DNA from: Sulfurospirillum sp.
GTDB lineage: Bacteria; Campylobacterota; Campylobacteria; Campylobacterales; QNZT01
Assembly: GCA_003978455.1 (NCBI GenBank)
Contig: QNZT01000155.1
Coordinates: 1 to 8,196, forward strand
DNA length: 8,196 nucleotides
Reading direction: 5' to 3'
In this document: positions 1 through 5,601 of the stretch, piece by piece
How positions within the stretch are numbered: the first letter of the stretch is position 1
Layout of the letters: the number at the start of each line of letters is the position of its first letter
Program-made: the position numbers and the translations under genes
Notes under the pieces: model-generated
What the model was told of the DNA's origin: nothing
What the model saw: the letters and a program-made list of their open reading frames with translations, nothing else
The model's database searches: none

Positions 1-125
1 TGACCATCCCGCTCAACCCCTTCCGCCGTCTTCACAATCCGCTCAAACTCCCGCACCCTCTCACGACCCTCACAATCCACCTCCACCACACGAAGCGTAT
101 TTGACCCTAAATCACAAGCTATCAT
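1..125 (-). CDS. Ppx/GppA family phosphatase, N-terminal fragment
   Basis: Reading leftwards from ATG at 125-123, 41 codons are open to the window edge, so only the N-terminus is present. The protein begins MIACDLGSNTLRVVEVDC, which matches the phosphate-1 loop of the actin-like (ASKHA) Ppx/GppA family (usual form: DLGSNTxRxxE). These enzymes hydrolyse polyphosphate or the terminal phosphate of pppGpp in the cytoplasm; which activity applies here cannot be told. A purine-rich GGGGGAA (139-133) lies 7 bases before the start. The gene is divergent from pdxJ and has a strongly G/T-ending codon pattern (GTG, GAG, CGG), the mirror image of pdxJ on the other strand. The family call rests on one motif, but it is a characteristic one at the right position. 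Confidence 0.8.
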   Translation of the reverse strand, partial: MIACDLGSNTLRVVEVDCEGRERVREFERIVKTAEGVERDG

Positions 126-192
126 GATATAATTCCCCCACCATACAGATTTGTAATGACACTGTTTGCGAAAACATATTCAGAACTGTAAA
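126..192. promoter_or_regulatory. divergent promoter region between ppx-like gene and pdxJ
   Basis: This spacer must hold the start signals for the leftward ppx-like gene and probably for rightward pdxJ. On the + strand, TTGTAA (151-156) and CATATT (175-180) are 18 bases apart and would start transcription just before the inverted repeat at 193-269. On the - strand, a TACAAA-like box lies near 155-150. Neither matches the consensus closely; this is a weak inference. Confidence 0.3.
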
Positions 193-269
193 AAGTATAT
201 ATGATTGTCTGAAAAGAGGCTCAGACCAACGGGAGGATTTGTCCTCTTTTTAGACAATCATATATACTT
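193..269. repeat. 27-bp inverted repeat / long hairpin upstream of pdxJ
   Basis: Arms 193-219 and 243-269 are complementary over all 27 positions, the only non-Watson-Crick pair being G211 with T251 (a G-U wobble in + strand RNA). The loop is 23 bases (220-242). The arms begin AAGTATATATGATTGTC on the left and end GACAATCATATATACTT on the right. There is no T-tract after the right arm, so the whole structure is not an ordinary intrinsic terminator. If the pdxJ promoter lies at about 151-180, the hairpin would form near the 5' end of the pdxJ leader. The pdxJ ribosome binding site (about 296-301) lies outside it. No matching target-site duplication is seen at the flanks. Confidence 0.85.
231..251 (+). 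terminator. possible small terminator nested in the long hairpin
   Basis: GAGGA (233-237) can pair with TCCTC (242-246) around a TTTG loop, extended by two G-U pairs (231-232 with 248-247), and it is followed by T residues to 251. This is the shape of a small Rho-independent terminator. It uses bases 242-248, which the 27-bp hairpin also needs, so the two structures exclude each other. The stem is short, so termination may be weak or absent. Confidence 0.3.
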
Positions 270-309
270 GACCACATACGAATCACAAAAAGAGACAAAG
301 GTTATCAAA

Positions 310-1092
310 ATGTTACTTGGAGTCAATATAGACCACATCGCAGTCCTCAGAGAAGCAAGAAAAATCAACGACCCGGATCCGTTACAAGCCATCGGCATCG
401 CCCAACGCTCCGGCGCAGACCAAATCACCATCCACCTCAGAGAAGACCGCCGCCACATCCACGACGAAGACGTACGCAAAATCATAGACAACTCCCCCCT
501 CCCCGTCAACCTCGAATGTTCCGTCGACCCCGACATCGTAGAAATCGTCGCCGAACTCAAACCCCACAGAGCCACCTTCGTCCCCGAAAAACGCGAAGAG
601 GTCACCACCGAAGGCGGACTCAGCATGGACGAACCCAACTTCTCCAACCTCGACAAAGCCATCCACTACCTCAAAGCCAGAGAGATCGAAACATCCCTCT
701 TCATCGACCCCACCGACGAAGCAGTACGCGGCGCAAAAACCCTCGGCGTCGACTGGGTAGAGTTCCACACCGGAACCTACGCCAACATCTACGCCATGCT
801 CTACACCAACCTCTCCAAGACCCACCACTCCATCAAACCGCTGGAGATAGAACGCAGCAAACTCAAAAAACTGCTCAAAGAGGCGATCACACAACTCGAG
901 GAGGCAACCCGGTACGCCGACGATTTCGGACTCAAAATCGCCGCCGGACACGGACTCAACTACCAAAACGTCAAAGCGATCACCGATATCGAAGGTATCA
1001 GCGAACTCAACATCGGGCAAAGCATCATCGCACGCAGCGTCTTTACCGGACTCGAAAAAGCGATCACCGACATGAAAAAGCTCCTCTCATGA
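310..1092 (+). CDS. pdxJ: pyridoxine 5'-phosphate synthase PdxJ
   Basis: 260 aa cytoplasmic TIM-barrel enzyme that condenses 3-amino-2-oxopropyl phosphate (made from the PdxA product) with 1-deoxy-D-xylulose 5-phosphate to give pyridoxine 5'-phosphate, the closing step of DXP-dependent vitamin B6 synthesis. Visible family motifs: NIDHIAVLREAR (6-17), ITIHLREDRRHI (39-50), NLE (67-69), EFHTG (151-155), AAGHGLNY (211-218) and NIGQSIIAR (234-242), which hold the phosphate- and substrate-binding His, Glu and Arg residues. I chose ATG at 310 because the family begins right at this MLLGVNIDH sequence and AAAGG lies about 8 bases upstream. The frame stays open back to 205, but that extension would run through the inverted repeat and is not family-like. 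Third positions are overwhelmingly C or A. The stop overlaps the pdxA start (ATGA, 1089-1092), implying coupled translation. Confidence 0.97.
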   Translation: MLLGVNIDHIAVLREARKINDPDPLQAIGIAQRSGADQITIHLREDRRHIHDEDVRKIIDNSPLPVNLECSVDPDIVEIVAELKPHRATFVPEKREEVTTEGGLSMDEPNFSNLDKAIHYLKAREIETSLFIDPTDEAVRGAKTLGVDWVEFHTGTYANIYAMLYTNLSKTHHSIKPLEIERSKLKKLLKEAITQLEEATRYADDFGLKIAAGHGLNYQNVKAITDIEGISELNIGQSIIARSVFTGLEKAITDMKKLLS

Positions 1093-2024
1093 AGATCGCT
1101 GTCAGCATCGGAGATCTCAACGGCATCGGCATCGAACTGGCACTGCGCTCTCATGAAGAGATCAAACATCTCTGCAAACCGCACTATATGATCGACCGAA
1201 AGATGCTCGAAGAGGCGGCAGCACTGCTCCGACTCCCCATCCCGGACGACTTCATAACCCATCCCGTGGAGGCGGAACCCTTTGCCATCACACCCGGACA
1301 CGTCACCAAAGAGAGCGGTACCTACGCCTACGCCTCATTTCTCAAAGCGATAGAACTGGCAAAAAATGCAGAAGCGGATGCCATCACTACCCTGCCCATT
1401 CATAAAAAAGCGTGGGAACTTGCAGGTGTTCCCTACAAAGGACACACCGACGCACTGGCAGATATCTTCGGCAAAGAGGCGATCATGATGATCGGCACAC
1501 CGCAGCTTTTTACCGCACTCTTTACGCACCACATCCCCCTCAAAGAGGTACCATCCAAAATAGAACTCGAACCGTTGAGCGACTTTCTCATCACACTCTA
1601 TCATGAGATCAAAGAGGAGAAGATTGGCGTACTCGGACTAAACCCCCATGCGGGAGATAACGGTCTGCTCGGAGATGAAGAGGAGATTATCACCGCGGCG
1701 ATCAAAATCGCCAACGACACCCTGCTCGAAGAGGTTTTTGTCGGACCGCTCGTACCCGATACCGCTTTTACGCCCCATATGCGCGAGCATATACACTACT
1801 ACGTCTGTATGTATCATGATCAGGGACTGATTCCTGTAAAGACACTCTACTTCGACGAGGGGATCAACGTCAGCCTCAATCTGCCGATAATCCGCACCTC
1901 AGTCGATCACGGCACGGCGTTTGACAAAGCATACCAAAACCGACACCTTTCAAACATCAGTTACCGCAATGCAGTCAAAGAGGCGGTGCGACTGGTTGAG
2001 AAGAAAAAATATTTTAAAATATAA
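1089..2024 (+). CDS. pdxA: 4-hydroxythreonine-4-phosphate dehydrogenase PdxA
   Basis: 311 aa cytoplasmic metal- and NAD(P)-dependent enzyme that oxidises 4-phosphohydroxy-L-threonine; the product decarboxylates to 3-amino-2-oxopropyl phosphate, the substrate of PdxJ encoded just upstream. The sequence carries the family signatures: SIGDLNGIGIE at 6-16 (a variant of the usual GDPAGIGPE), TTLPIHKKAW (100-109), and the three metal-ligand histidines in GHTDAL (H119), GLNPHAGDNG (H187) and MYHDQGLIPVK (H243), followed by SVDHGTAFD (271-279). Length fits the family, slightly short of the E. coli enzyme. The ATG at 1089 overlaps the pdxJ stop, so the two pathway-consecutive enzymes are likely made together. 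The extreme C-rich third-position bias of pdxJ fades through this gene. Confidence 0.97.
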   Translation: MKIAVSIGDLNGIGIELALRSHEEIKHLCKPHYMIDRKMLEEAAALLRLPIPDDFITHPVEAEPFAITPGHVTKESGTYAYASFLKAIELAKNAEADAITTLPIHKKAWELAGVPYKGHTDALADIFGKEAIMMIGTPQLFTALFTHHIPLKEVPSKIELEPLSDFLITLYHEIKEEKIGVLGLNPHAGDNGLLGDEEEIITAAIKIANDTLLEEVFVGPLVPDTAFTPHMREHIHYYVCMYHDQGLIPVKTLYFDEGINVSLNLPIIRTSVDHGTAFDKAYQNRHLSNISYRNAVKEAVRLVEKKKYFKI

Positions 2025-2036
2025 CAATATATTTTT
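2005..2036. terminator. possible weak A/T-only terminator after pdxA
   Basis: AAAAATAT (2005-2012) can pair with ATATTTTT (2029-2036), overlapping the pdxA stop codon and ending in a T run. The stem is made only of A-T pairs, so the termination role is doubtful. Confidence 0.2.
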
Positions 2037-2063
2037 AATCATTTCTAAATCTATTTTAGATAC

Positions 2064-2069
2064 TATAAT
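2064..2069 (+). promoter_or_regulatory. -10 box of the DUF2231 gene
   Basis: A perfect TATAAT lies 29 bases before the start codon at 2099, behind a T/A-rich upstream stretch (2028-2060) typical of sigma-70 promoters in Campylobacterota, which often lack a clear -35 box. It suggests that the DUF2231 gene is transcribed separately from pdxJA. Confidence 0.6.
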
Positions 2070-2098
2070 AAAAAATTATTTAATAAAAGGAGAAAAAC

Positions 2099-3022
2099 AT
2101 GAATTTACCTGTTTTCGACATACCTGTTCCCAATTTTGGGTTTGATATCCCCGTACTGCTGCACCCGCCGCTGGTACACTTTGCCATTGTTATTCCGGTC
2201 TTTATCCTGATACTTGAGATCATCAATATCTTCATGAAACGCAAAGGACTTACTGTGACAACAGTGGTCTTCTTTTCACTGCTGGTCATCATCTTTTTCG
2301 CGGCATTTGTCACCGGTAAGACGGATGGATCGGAGACATGGGATCTGCTCACCAAAGCAGGCAAAGCTGATCTACAGGAGCATAAGCTGATCGGTATCTA
2401 TCTTCTACTCGGATCTGTCGCGATACTTTTCCGCAAGCTTTTTGCCGTCGCATTGCGTACATGGTGGATGAAACTGATCTATATGTTACTGCTGATCGGT
2501 TTCGTAGGTGCGGTACTCTATCAGGGCAAAGAGGGTGGAGAGCTTGTCTTTAAACATGGTGCGAACAACGAGCGAGTCCAGGATCTCATGAGTGATATGG
2601 ATGATCTCAAAGATGAGATAGCAGAACTTAAAGAAGATGCAGGCACAGACGAAGAATCCGAAGCATCTGATGAAGAGGAAACACAAAAAGCACCGCAGGC
2701 AACAGAATCTGCAAAAGAGGAGACCAAAGAAGAGACTTCAACACCTGCACCTGCGGCAGAGAAAACAGAAAAGAGTGAAGAAAAAGCGGATGAGCCAAAG
2801 AAAGAGGAGACATCCGCAGCCACCGAAAACGCAGCACAAACCGTCAAAGCAGTCAAAGAGAGTGCTAAAGAGACAGCACATAAAGTTGCTGAAAAGACAA
2901 GCGAAGTAGCGAAAAAAGTTACAGAAACTGCCCAAAAAGCAGTCGATAGTGCCAAAGAAGCAGGCAGTGCTGTTATGGATGCCGCCAAGAAGATGGTGAC
3001 TCCGGAAACAACACAACCGTAG
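2099..3022 (+). CDS. DUF2231 membrane protein with long charged, LEA-like C-terminal tail
   Basis: 307 aa, function unknown. The N-terminal half is an integral membrane domain with about four hydrophobic segments (near 20-46, 52-72, 97-117, 123-141). It starts the first segment with LHPPLVHFAIVIPVF (21-35) and ends in GGELVFKHG (146-154), both hallmarks of DUF2231 (usual forms HPPLVHFP and GGELVYRHG); the conserved His residues (H22, H27, H153) are candidate metal or heme ligands, which is inference. Next come a likely coiled coil (about 156-180), an acidic Glu/Lys/Thr/Pro-rich linker (180-245), and an Ala/Lys/Glu/Thr/Val helix-prone region (about 246-300) resembling LEA or apolipoprotein-type amphipathic repeats (AKETAHKVAEK, SEVAKKVTETAQKAVDSAK). 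The start has a strong AAGGAGA (2087-2093) 5 bases upstream. A hairpin follows the stop. Confidence 0.85.
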   Translation: MNLPVFDIPVPNFGFDIPVLLHPPLVHFAIVIPVFILILEIINIFMKRKGLTVTTVVFFSLLVIIFFAAFVTGKTDGSETWDLLTKAGKADLQEHKLIGIYLLLGSVAILFRKLFAVALRTWWMKLIYMLLLIGFVGAVLYQGKEGGELVFKHGANNERVQDLMSDMDDLKDEIAELKEDAGTDEESEASDEEETQKAPQATESAKEETKEETSTPAPAAEKTEKSEEKADEPKKEETSAATENAAQTVKAVKESAKETAHKVAEKTSEVAKKVTETAQKAVDSAKEAGSAVMDAAKKMVTPETTQP

Positions 3023-3030
3023 TAAATTTC

Positions 3031-3065
3031 GATACAGGAAGCAAAACCTTCCTGTATCTCTTTCC
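3031..3065 (+). terminator. Rho-independent terminator after the DUF2231 gene
   Basis: GATACAGGAAG (3031-3041) and CTTCCTGTATC (3048-3058) form a perfect 11-bp stem with a 6-base loop, 9 bases after the stop codon, followed by the pyrimidine-rich TCTCTTTCC. The T-tract is interrupted by C, so efficiency is uncertain, but position and stem fit well. Confidence 0.75.
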
Positions 3066-3068
3066 AAA

Positions 3069-3089
3069 AACACAAATCTGTGTTACAAT
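3069..3089 (+). promoter_or_regulatory. bpt promoter with operator-like palindrome
   Basis: TACAAT (3084-3089) is a good -10 box and ends only 6 bases before the bpt ATG, so transcription would start at or next to the start codon. A palindrome, AACACA-AATC-TGTGTT (3069-3084), abuts the -10 box on its upstream side and could bind a repressor. No Shine-Dalgarno sequence is present before the ATG. Confidence 0.5.
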
Positions 3090-3095
3090 AACCGC

Positions 3096-3866
3096 ATGCA
3101 AAACGAAAAAAATCTACTCAACCCGCCATCGACAGATTTCTGTATGCTCGACTATGAGTGTGCCTATCTACCGGATAAAAAAGTACGTATGTACTACAAA
3201 TATGTACTCGAATCCTCCAAAGCCTTCAATACCGCTGTCATACAACGGGGATGGCGGCGTTTTGGGAGGTACTATTTTCACCCGATCTGTCAGGGATGTA
3301 CCGGCTGCAAAAGTCTGCGTATAGATGTTGAGAGATTTACCCCTTCAAAATCCCAGAAAAAAGCGACAAAGCGAAACAAAGATACACGCATCATCATCCA
3401 GAAACCGACGATGACACAGATGCACATCGACCTCTACAACAAATACCATGACTTCAAAGCCCAAAAGGATGGCTGGAAACAAAAAGGCATCAGCTACAGG
3501 GAATACAAGGAAAACTTTGTGGAGGGTGCTTACGATTTCGGGAAGGAGGTGCTCTATATACGCGATGAAAAGCTGATCGGTGTAGATTTGATCGATATTG
3601 TCGATGACGGCATCAGCGCCATCTACTTCTACTACGATCCAGACTATGCGAGGTACTCACTGGGTACCTACTCTCTGATCTACCAGATAGAACTGGCAAA
3701 GATCCTCAAACTCAGATGGATCTATCTCGGATACTGGGTGGATGGCTGCAAAGCGTTCGCCTACAAACCGAACTTCCGACCGCAGGAGATACTCGAAGGA
3801 TTTCCCGCACCGGACGAACCATTCCACTGGCAGGAGTGGAAGGATGATCTGCTTTTGGAACGTTAA
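3096..3866 (+). CDS. bpt: aspartate/glutamate leucyltransferase (Bpt, ATE-like)
   Basis: 256 aa. Bpt transfers leucine from Leu-tRNA to proteins with N-terminal Asp or Glu, creating an N-degron read by ClpS/ClpAP. Family marks: the N-terminal Cys pair in DFCMLDYECAYLPDKKVRM (14-32), with C16 and C22; FHPICQGCTGCKSLRIDV (61-78), with C65, C68 and C71; and the GNAT-like C-terminal block YYDPDYARYSLGTYS (179-193) followed by IYLGYWVDGCKAFAYK and NFRP up to 229. Length fits the family. The ATG at 3096 has no ribosome binding site and lies 6 bases after a -10-like box, so the mRNA may be leaderless. The stop overlaps the convergent acetyltransferase stop by 4 bases. The choice of Bpt over arginyl-specific ATE rests on the family resemblance. 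Confidence 0.93.
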   Translation: MQNEKNLLNPPSTDFCMLDYECAYLPDKKVRMYYKYVLESSKAFNTAVIQRGWRRFGRYYFHPICQGCTGCKSLRIDVERFTPSKSQKKATKRNKDTRIIIQKPTMTQMHIDLYNKYHDFKAQKDGWKQKGISYREYKENFVEGAYDFGKEVLYIRDEKLIGVDLIDIVDDGISAIYFYYDPDYARYSLGTYSLIYQIELAKILKLRWIYLGYWVDGCKAFAYKPNFRPQEILEGFPAPDEPFHWQEWKDDLLLER

Positions 3867-4312
3867 CGATACCGGGTAATATCGATATCCGTTTTTAGCA
3901 CTTTCGCAGGTACACCGCCGACCACTGTGTTGTCCGGTACATCCCGGATCACCACTGCATTGGCACCGATGATACAGTTGTTACCGATTTTTACAGGACC
4001 GATAATCTTCGCACCCGGCGCTATCTCACAGTTGTCTCCGATCACGGGGACTTCATATTTTTTGGAAGTGCCGCCGATCACGACACCAGGACCGATCAAG
4101 ACATTTTTACCGATCACCGCACGGTCGTGAATCACCGTCCCGACACCGCCGTATCCTATCTGACTCCCCTTGCCTATCTTCGCTCCCAGTGTGATCTGGC
4201 AACCGAAAAGCAGACGAACGAAGATGATATTGATCAGTTTCGGCAGCACCGGTATTTTCATATTGTGCAAAAAAAGTGCGAAATAGTAAATCTGTAAAAC
4301 AACTCTGCTCAT
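3863..4312 (-). CDS. short serine acetyltransferase-like hexapeptide-repeat protein
   Basis: 149 aa. Most of the protein is a left-handed beta-helix: hexapeptide repeats run from about residue 38 to 122 (KIGKGSQIGYGG, AVIGKNVLIGPGVVIGG, VIGDNCEIAPGAKIIG, KIGNNCIIGANAVVIRD), ending in the closing motif VPDNTVVGGVPAKVL (125-139) as in CysE/WcaB-type O-acetyltransferases that use acetyl-CoA. H62 in GTVIHDRAVIG sits where the catalytic His of serine acetyltransferases is expected. At 149 aa it lacks the large helical N-terminal domain of true CysE (commonly 230-270 aa), so the acceptor may be a sugar or another small molecule rather than serine. AAGGGG (4326-4321) lies 8 bases before the ATG. It is the last of three leftward genes and probably has its own promoter. 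Confidence 0.85.
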   Translation of the reverse strand: MSRVVLQIYYFALFLHNMKIPVLPKLINIIFVRLLFGCQITLGAKIGKGSQIGYGGVGTVIHDRAVIGKNVLIGPGVVIGGTSKKYEVPVIGDNCEIAPGAKIIGPVKIGNNCIIGANAVVIRDVPDNTVVGGVPAKVLKTDIDITRYR

Positions 4313-4333
4313 GAGAATATCCCCTTTTATACT

Positions 4334-4363
4334 TTTATAATAGTAGTACCCGAAAATCGGTAC
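4334..4363 (-). promoter_or_regulatory. promoter and imperfect palindrome before the acetyltransferase
   Basis: On the - strand, overlapping TATTAT (4342-4337) and TATAAA (4339-4334) are -10 candidates about 25 bases before the start. Just upstream, GTACCC-GAAAAT-CGGTAC (4346-4363) is a palindrome with one bulged base. It could be an operator; without a T-tract it is unlikely to terminate the upstream gene. Confidence 0.4.
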
Positions 4364-4372
4364 AAATCAATT

Positions 4373-4702
4373 TTACTGAACCACTTTACCGATATGCTTT
4401 TCCACGGATGCAATCTTCTGCGTAAGCCGATCTGTTTTGCCTTTGCGAATGTCAAACTTCAATGCTGCATACACACGCTCACAGTCACTCAGACACGCAT
4501 ACGCTTTTTCAATAATCGCCAAAGCCTCTTTGAGTGTTTTCGTTTCGACCACAGTACCCATCGGTGTCAATCTGTACGGATAGCCGCTTTCATCGATCAT
4601 CCTGACAATCTTACTCACCTGTTTGGATACACTCGATCCCTCCCTGCACTCATCTGAAGTGGGAAACATCGAAAACTCCAGCAACACACTCAACTGCTCC
4701 AT
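4373..4702 (-). CDS. UPF0045 / MTH1187-type thiamine-binding protein
   Basis: 109 aa from the chosen start. It matches the small ferredoxin-fold UPF0045 (DUF77) family: VLLEFSMFPT near the N-terminus, SSVSKQVSKIVRMIDESG in the middle, then YRLTPMGTVVE, with a C-terminal CERVYAALKFDIRKG. Members such as MTH1187 and YkoF relatives bind thiamine or related pyrimidines; the cellular role is unclear. Two in-frame ATGs are possible. The one at 4702 is preceded by AGGA with 8 bases of spacing and leaves a 2-base gap after the mlaE stop. The one at 4711 would overlap mlaE by 7 bases and add Met-Val-Thr but has no ribosome binding site, so I prefer 4702. The gene is clearly in the mlaE transcript. Confidence 0.88.
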   Translation of the reverse strand: MEQLSVLLEFSMFPTSDECREGSSVSKQVSKIVRMIDESGYPYRLTPMGTVVETKTLKEALAIIEKAYACLSDCERVYAALKFDIRKGKTDRLTQKIASVEKHIGKVVQ

Positions 4703-4704
4703 TG

Positions 4705-5505
4705 TTACCATCCTAAAATCAAAAACAACGAAGAGAGGAAGTAGTCCATCACAAAAACCGTGATAGAACCAAGTACGACGGCATTGGTAGTCGCTTCTCC
4801 AACCCCTTTCGCCCCGCCTCCGGCGTTGTAGCCGATATAGGTGCCGATCGAACCGACCAGAAAACCGAACACAACCCCTTTTAGCACACCGGTAAAGATA
4901 TCGCTCAGCTTGAGATACATATTGATGGTATTGATAAACTCTGTCTCGTTGACACCCAGCGCAAACACAGAGATCAGATAGGCACTCACTGCACCAAAAG
5001 CATCAAAGATGATAATCAGTACCGGCAAGGAGACCGTCGTGGCGATCACCCGGGGAATAATCAGATATTTTTTAGAATTGACCGCCAGCGTATCGAGTGC
5101 ATCGATCTGCTCTGTAACACGCATCGTACCCAACTCCGCCGCCATCGCGGATATCGCACGTGAAGTGAGCATCAATCCTGCAAAAACAGGTCCCAGTTCA
5201 CGAAATATCGAGATATAGATCGGATATCCCATCAGATTTTCTGCACCAAATTCATGAAATCCCTGGTAGAGCTGTACTGCTTCGACCATACCGGTAAAAG
5301 TTCCTGTCAGAATAATCACCCCGCTTGAACCGATTCCGGAAATGACAATCTGTTGCATCGTCTCTTTGATACGATACGGTCTTGTTCTATATAATGGTAA
5401 GAGTTTCATCTCAAAAAGTACAAAGTCGCCGATATTTTTCAATATATCAAGAAACCAAAAGTAGACTTTGCCAATATATGCAAAAAAATTTTCAATATGC
5501 GTCAT
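4705..5505 (-). CDS. mlaE: MlaE-type ABC permease (MCE phospholipid transport)
   Basis: 266 aa inner-membrane permease of the MlaE/YrbE family, which with an MlaF ATPase and an MlaD (MCE) protein moves phospholipids between inner and outer membrane. Visible signatures: TGTFTGMVEAVQLYQGFHEFG (67-87), the coupling segment FRELGPVFAGLMLTSRAISAMAAELG around 101-126, MRVTEQIDALDTLAV (128-142), and GVGEATTNAVV near the end (235-244). Several hydrophobic segments (about 52-80, 104-122, 148-183, 204-226, 240-264) fit the family topology, and length is normal. No ATPase or MCE gene lies beside it; partners must be encoded elsewhere. The ribosome binding site is weak (AAGGG about 12 bases upstream of the ATG). 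TATAAA-like boxes occur at 5550-5545 and 5561-5556 on the - strand. Confidence 0.93.
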   Translation of the reverse strand: MTHIENFFAYIGKVYFWFLDILKNIGDFVLFEMKLLPLYRTRPYRIKETMQQIVISGIGSSGVIILTGTFTGMVEAVQLYQGFHEFGAENLMGYPIYISIFRELGPVFAGLMLTSRAISAMAAELGTMRVTEQIDALDTLAVNSKKYLIIPRVIATTVSLPVLIIIFDAFGAVSAYLISVFALGVNETEFINTINMYLKLSDIFTGVLKGVVFGFLVGSIGTYIGYNAGGGAKGVGEATTNAVVLGSITVFVMDYFLSSLFLILGW

Positions 5506-5544
5506 TTTTTATAAAAACCCTTGTTTTTACCCGGAAAAGGAAAT

Positions 5545-5561
5545 TTTATATCACTTTTATA
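5545..5561 (-). promoter_or_regulatory. probable mlaE promoter
   Basis: Two TATAAA boxes on the - strand (5561-5556 and 5550-5545) lie 40-55 bases upstream of the mlaE start in A/T-rich DNA. Either could serve as the -10 element; there is no clear -35 box. Confidence 0.4.
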
Positions 5562-5601
5562 CAAAAAATATAAACTTTTTTTGAAACTGTACGATATTGT
5601 A

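Noticed and set aside
193..269. Insertion sequence or MITE ends
   Set aside because: There is no transposase and no target-site duplication at the flanks, and no second copy occurs in the window; a genome-wide search would be needed to revive this idea.
205..309. N-terminal extension of PdxJ by 35 residues from a TTG at 205
   Set aside because: The frame is open, but the extension is translated inverted repeat, does not resemble PdxJ, and the ATG at 310 has its own ribosome binding site and fits the family start.
382..1020. Long open frame on the - strand opposite pdxJ (about 212 codons)
   Set aside because: Its product is Val/Asp/Gly/Phe-rich nonsense produced by the C-ending codon bias of pdxJ on the other strand; there is no ribosome binding site or family motif.
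516..1088. Arg/His-rich 191-codon open extension upstream of pdxA in its frame
   Set aside because: It is the +1 frame shadow of pdxJ; pdxA homology begins exactly at the ATG at 1089.
2521..3075. Ser/Ala/Phe-rich open frame opposite the DUF2231 tail
   Set aside because: It is the antisense of repeated AAA/GAA/GCA codons and has no independent coding evidence.
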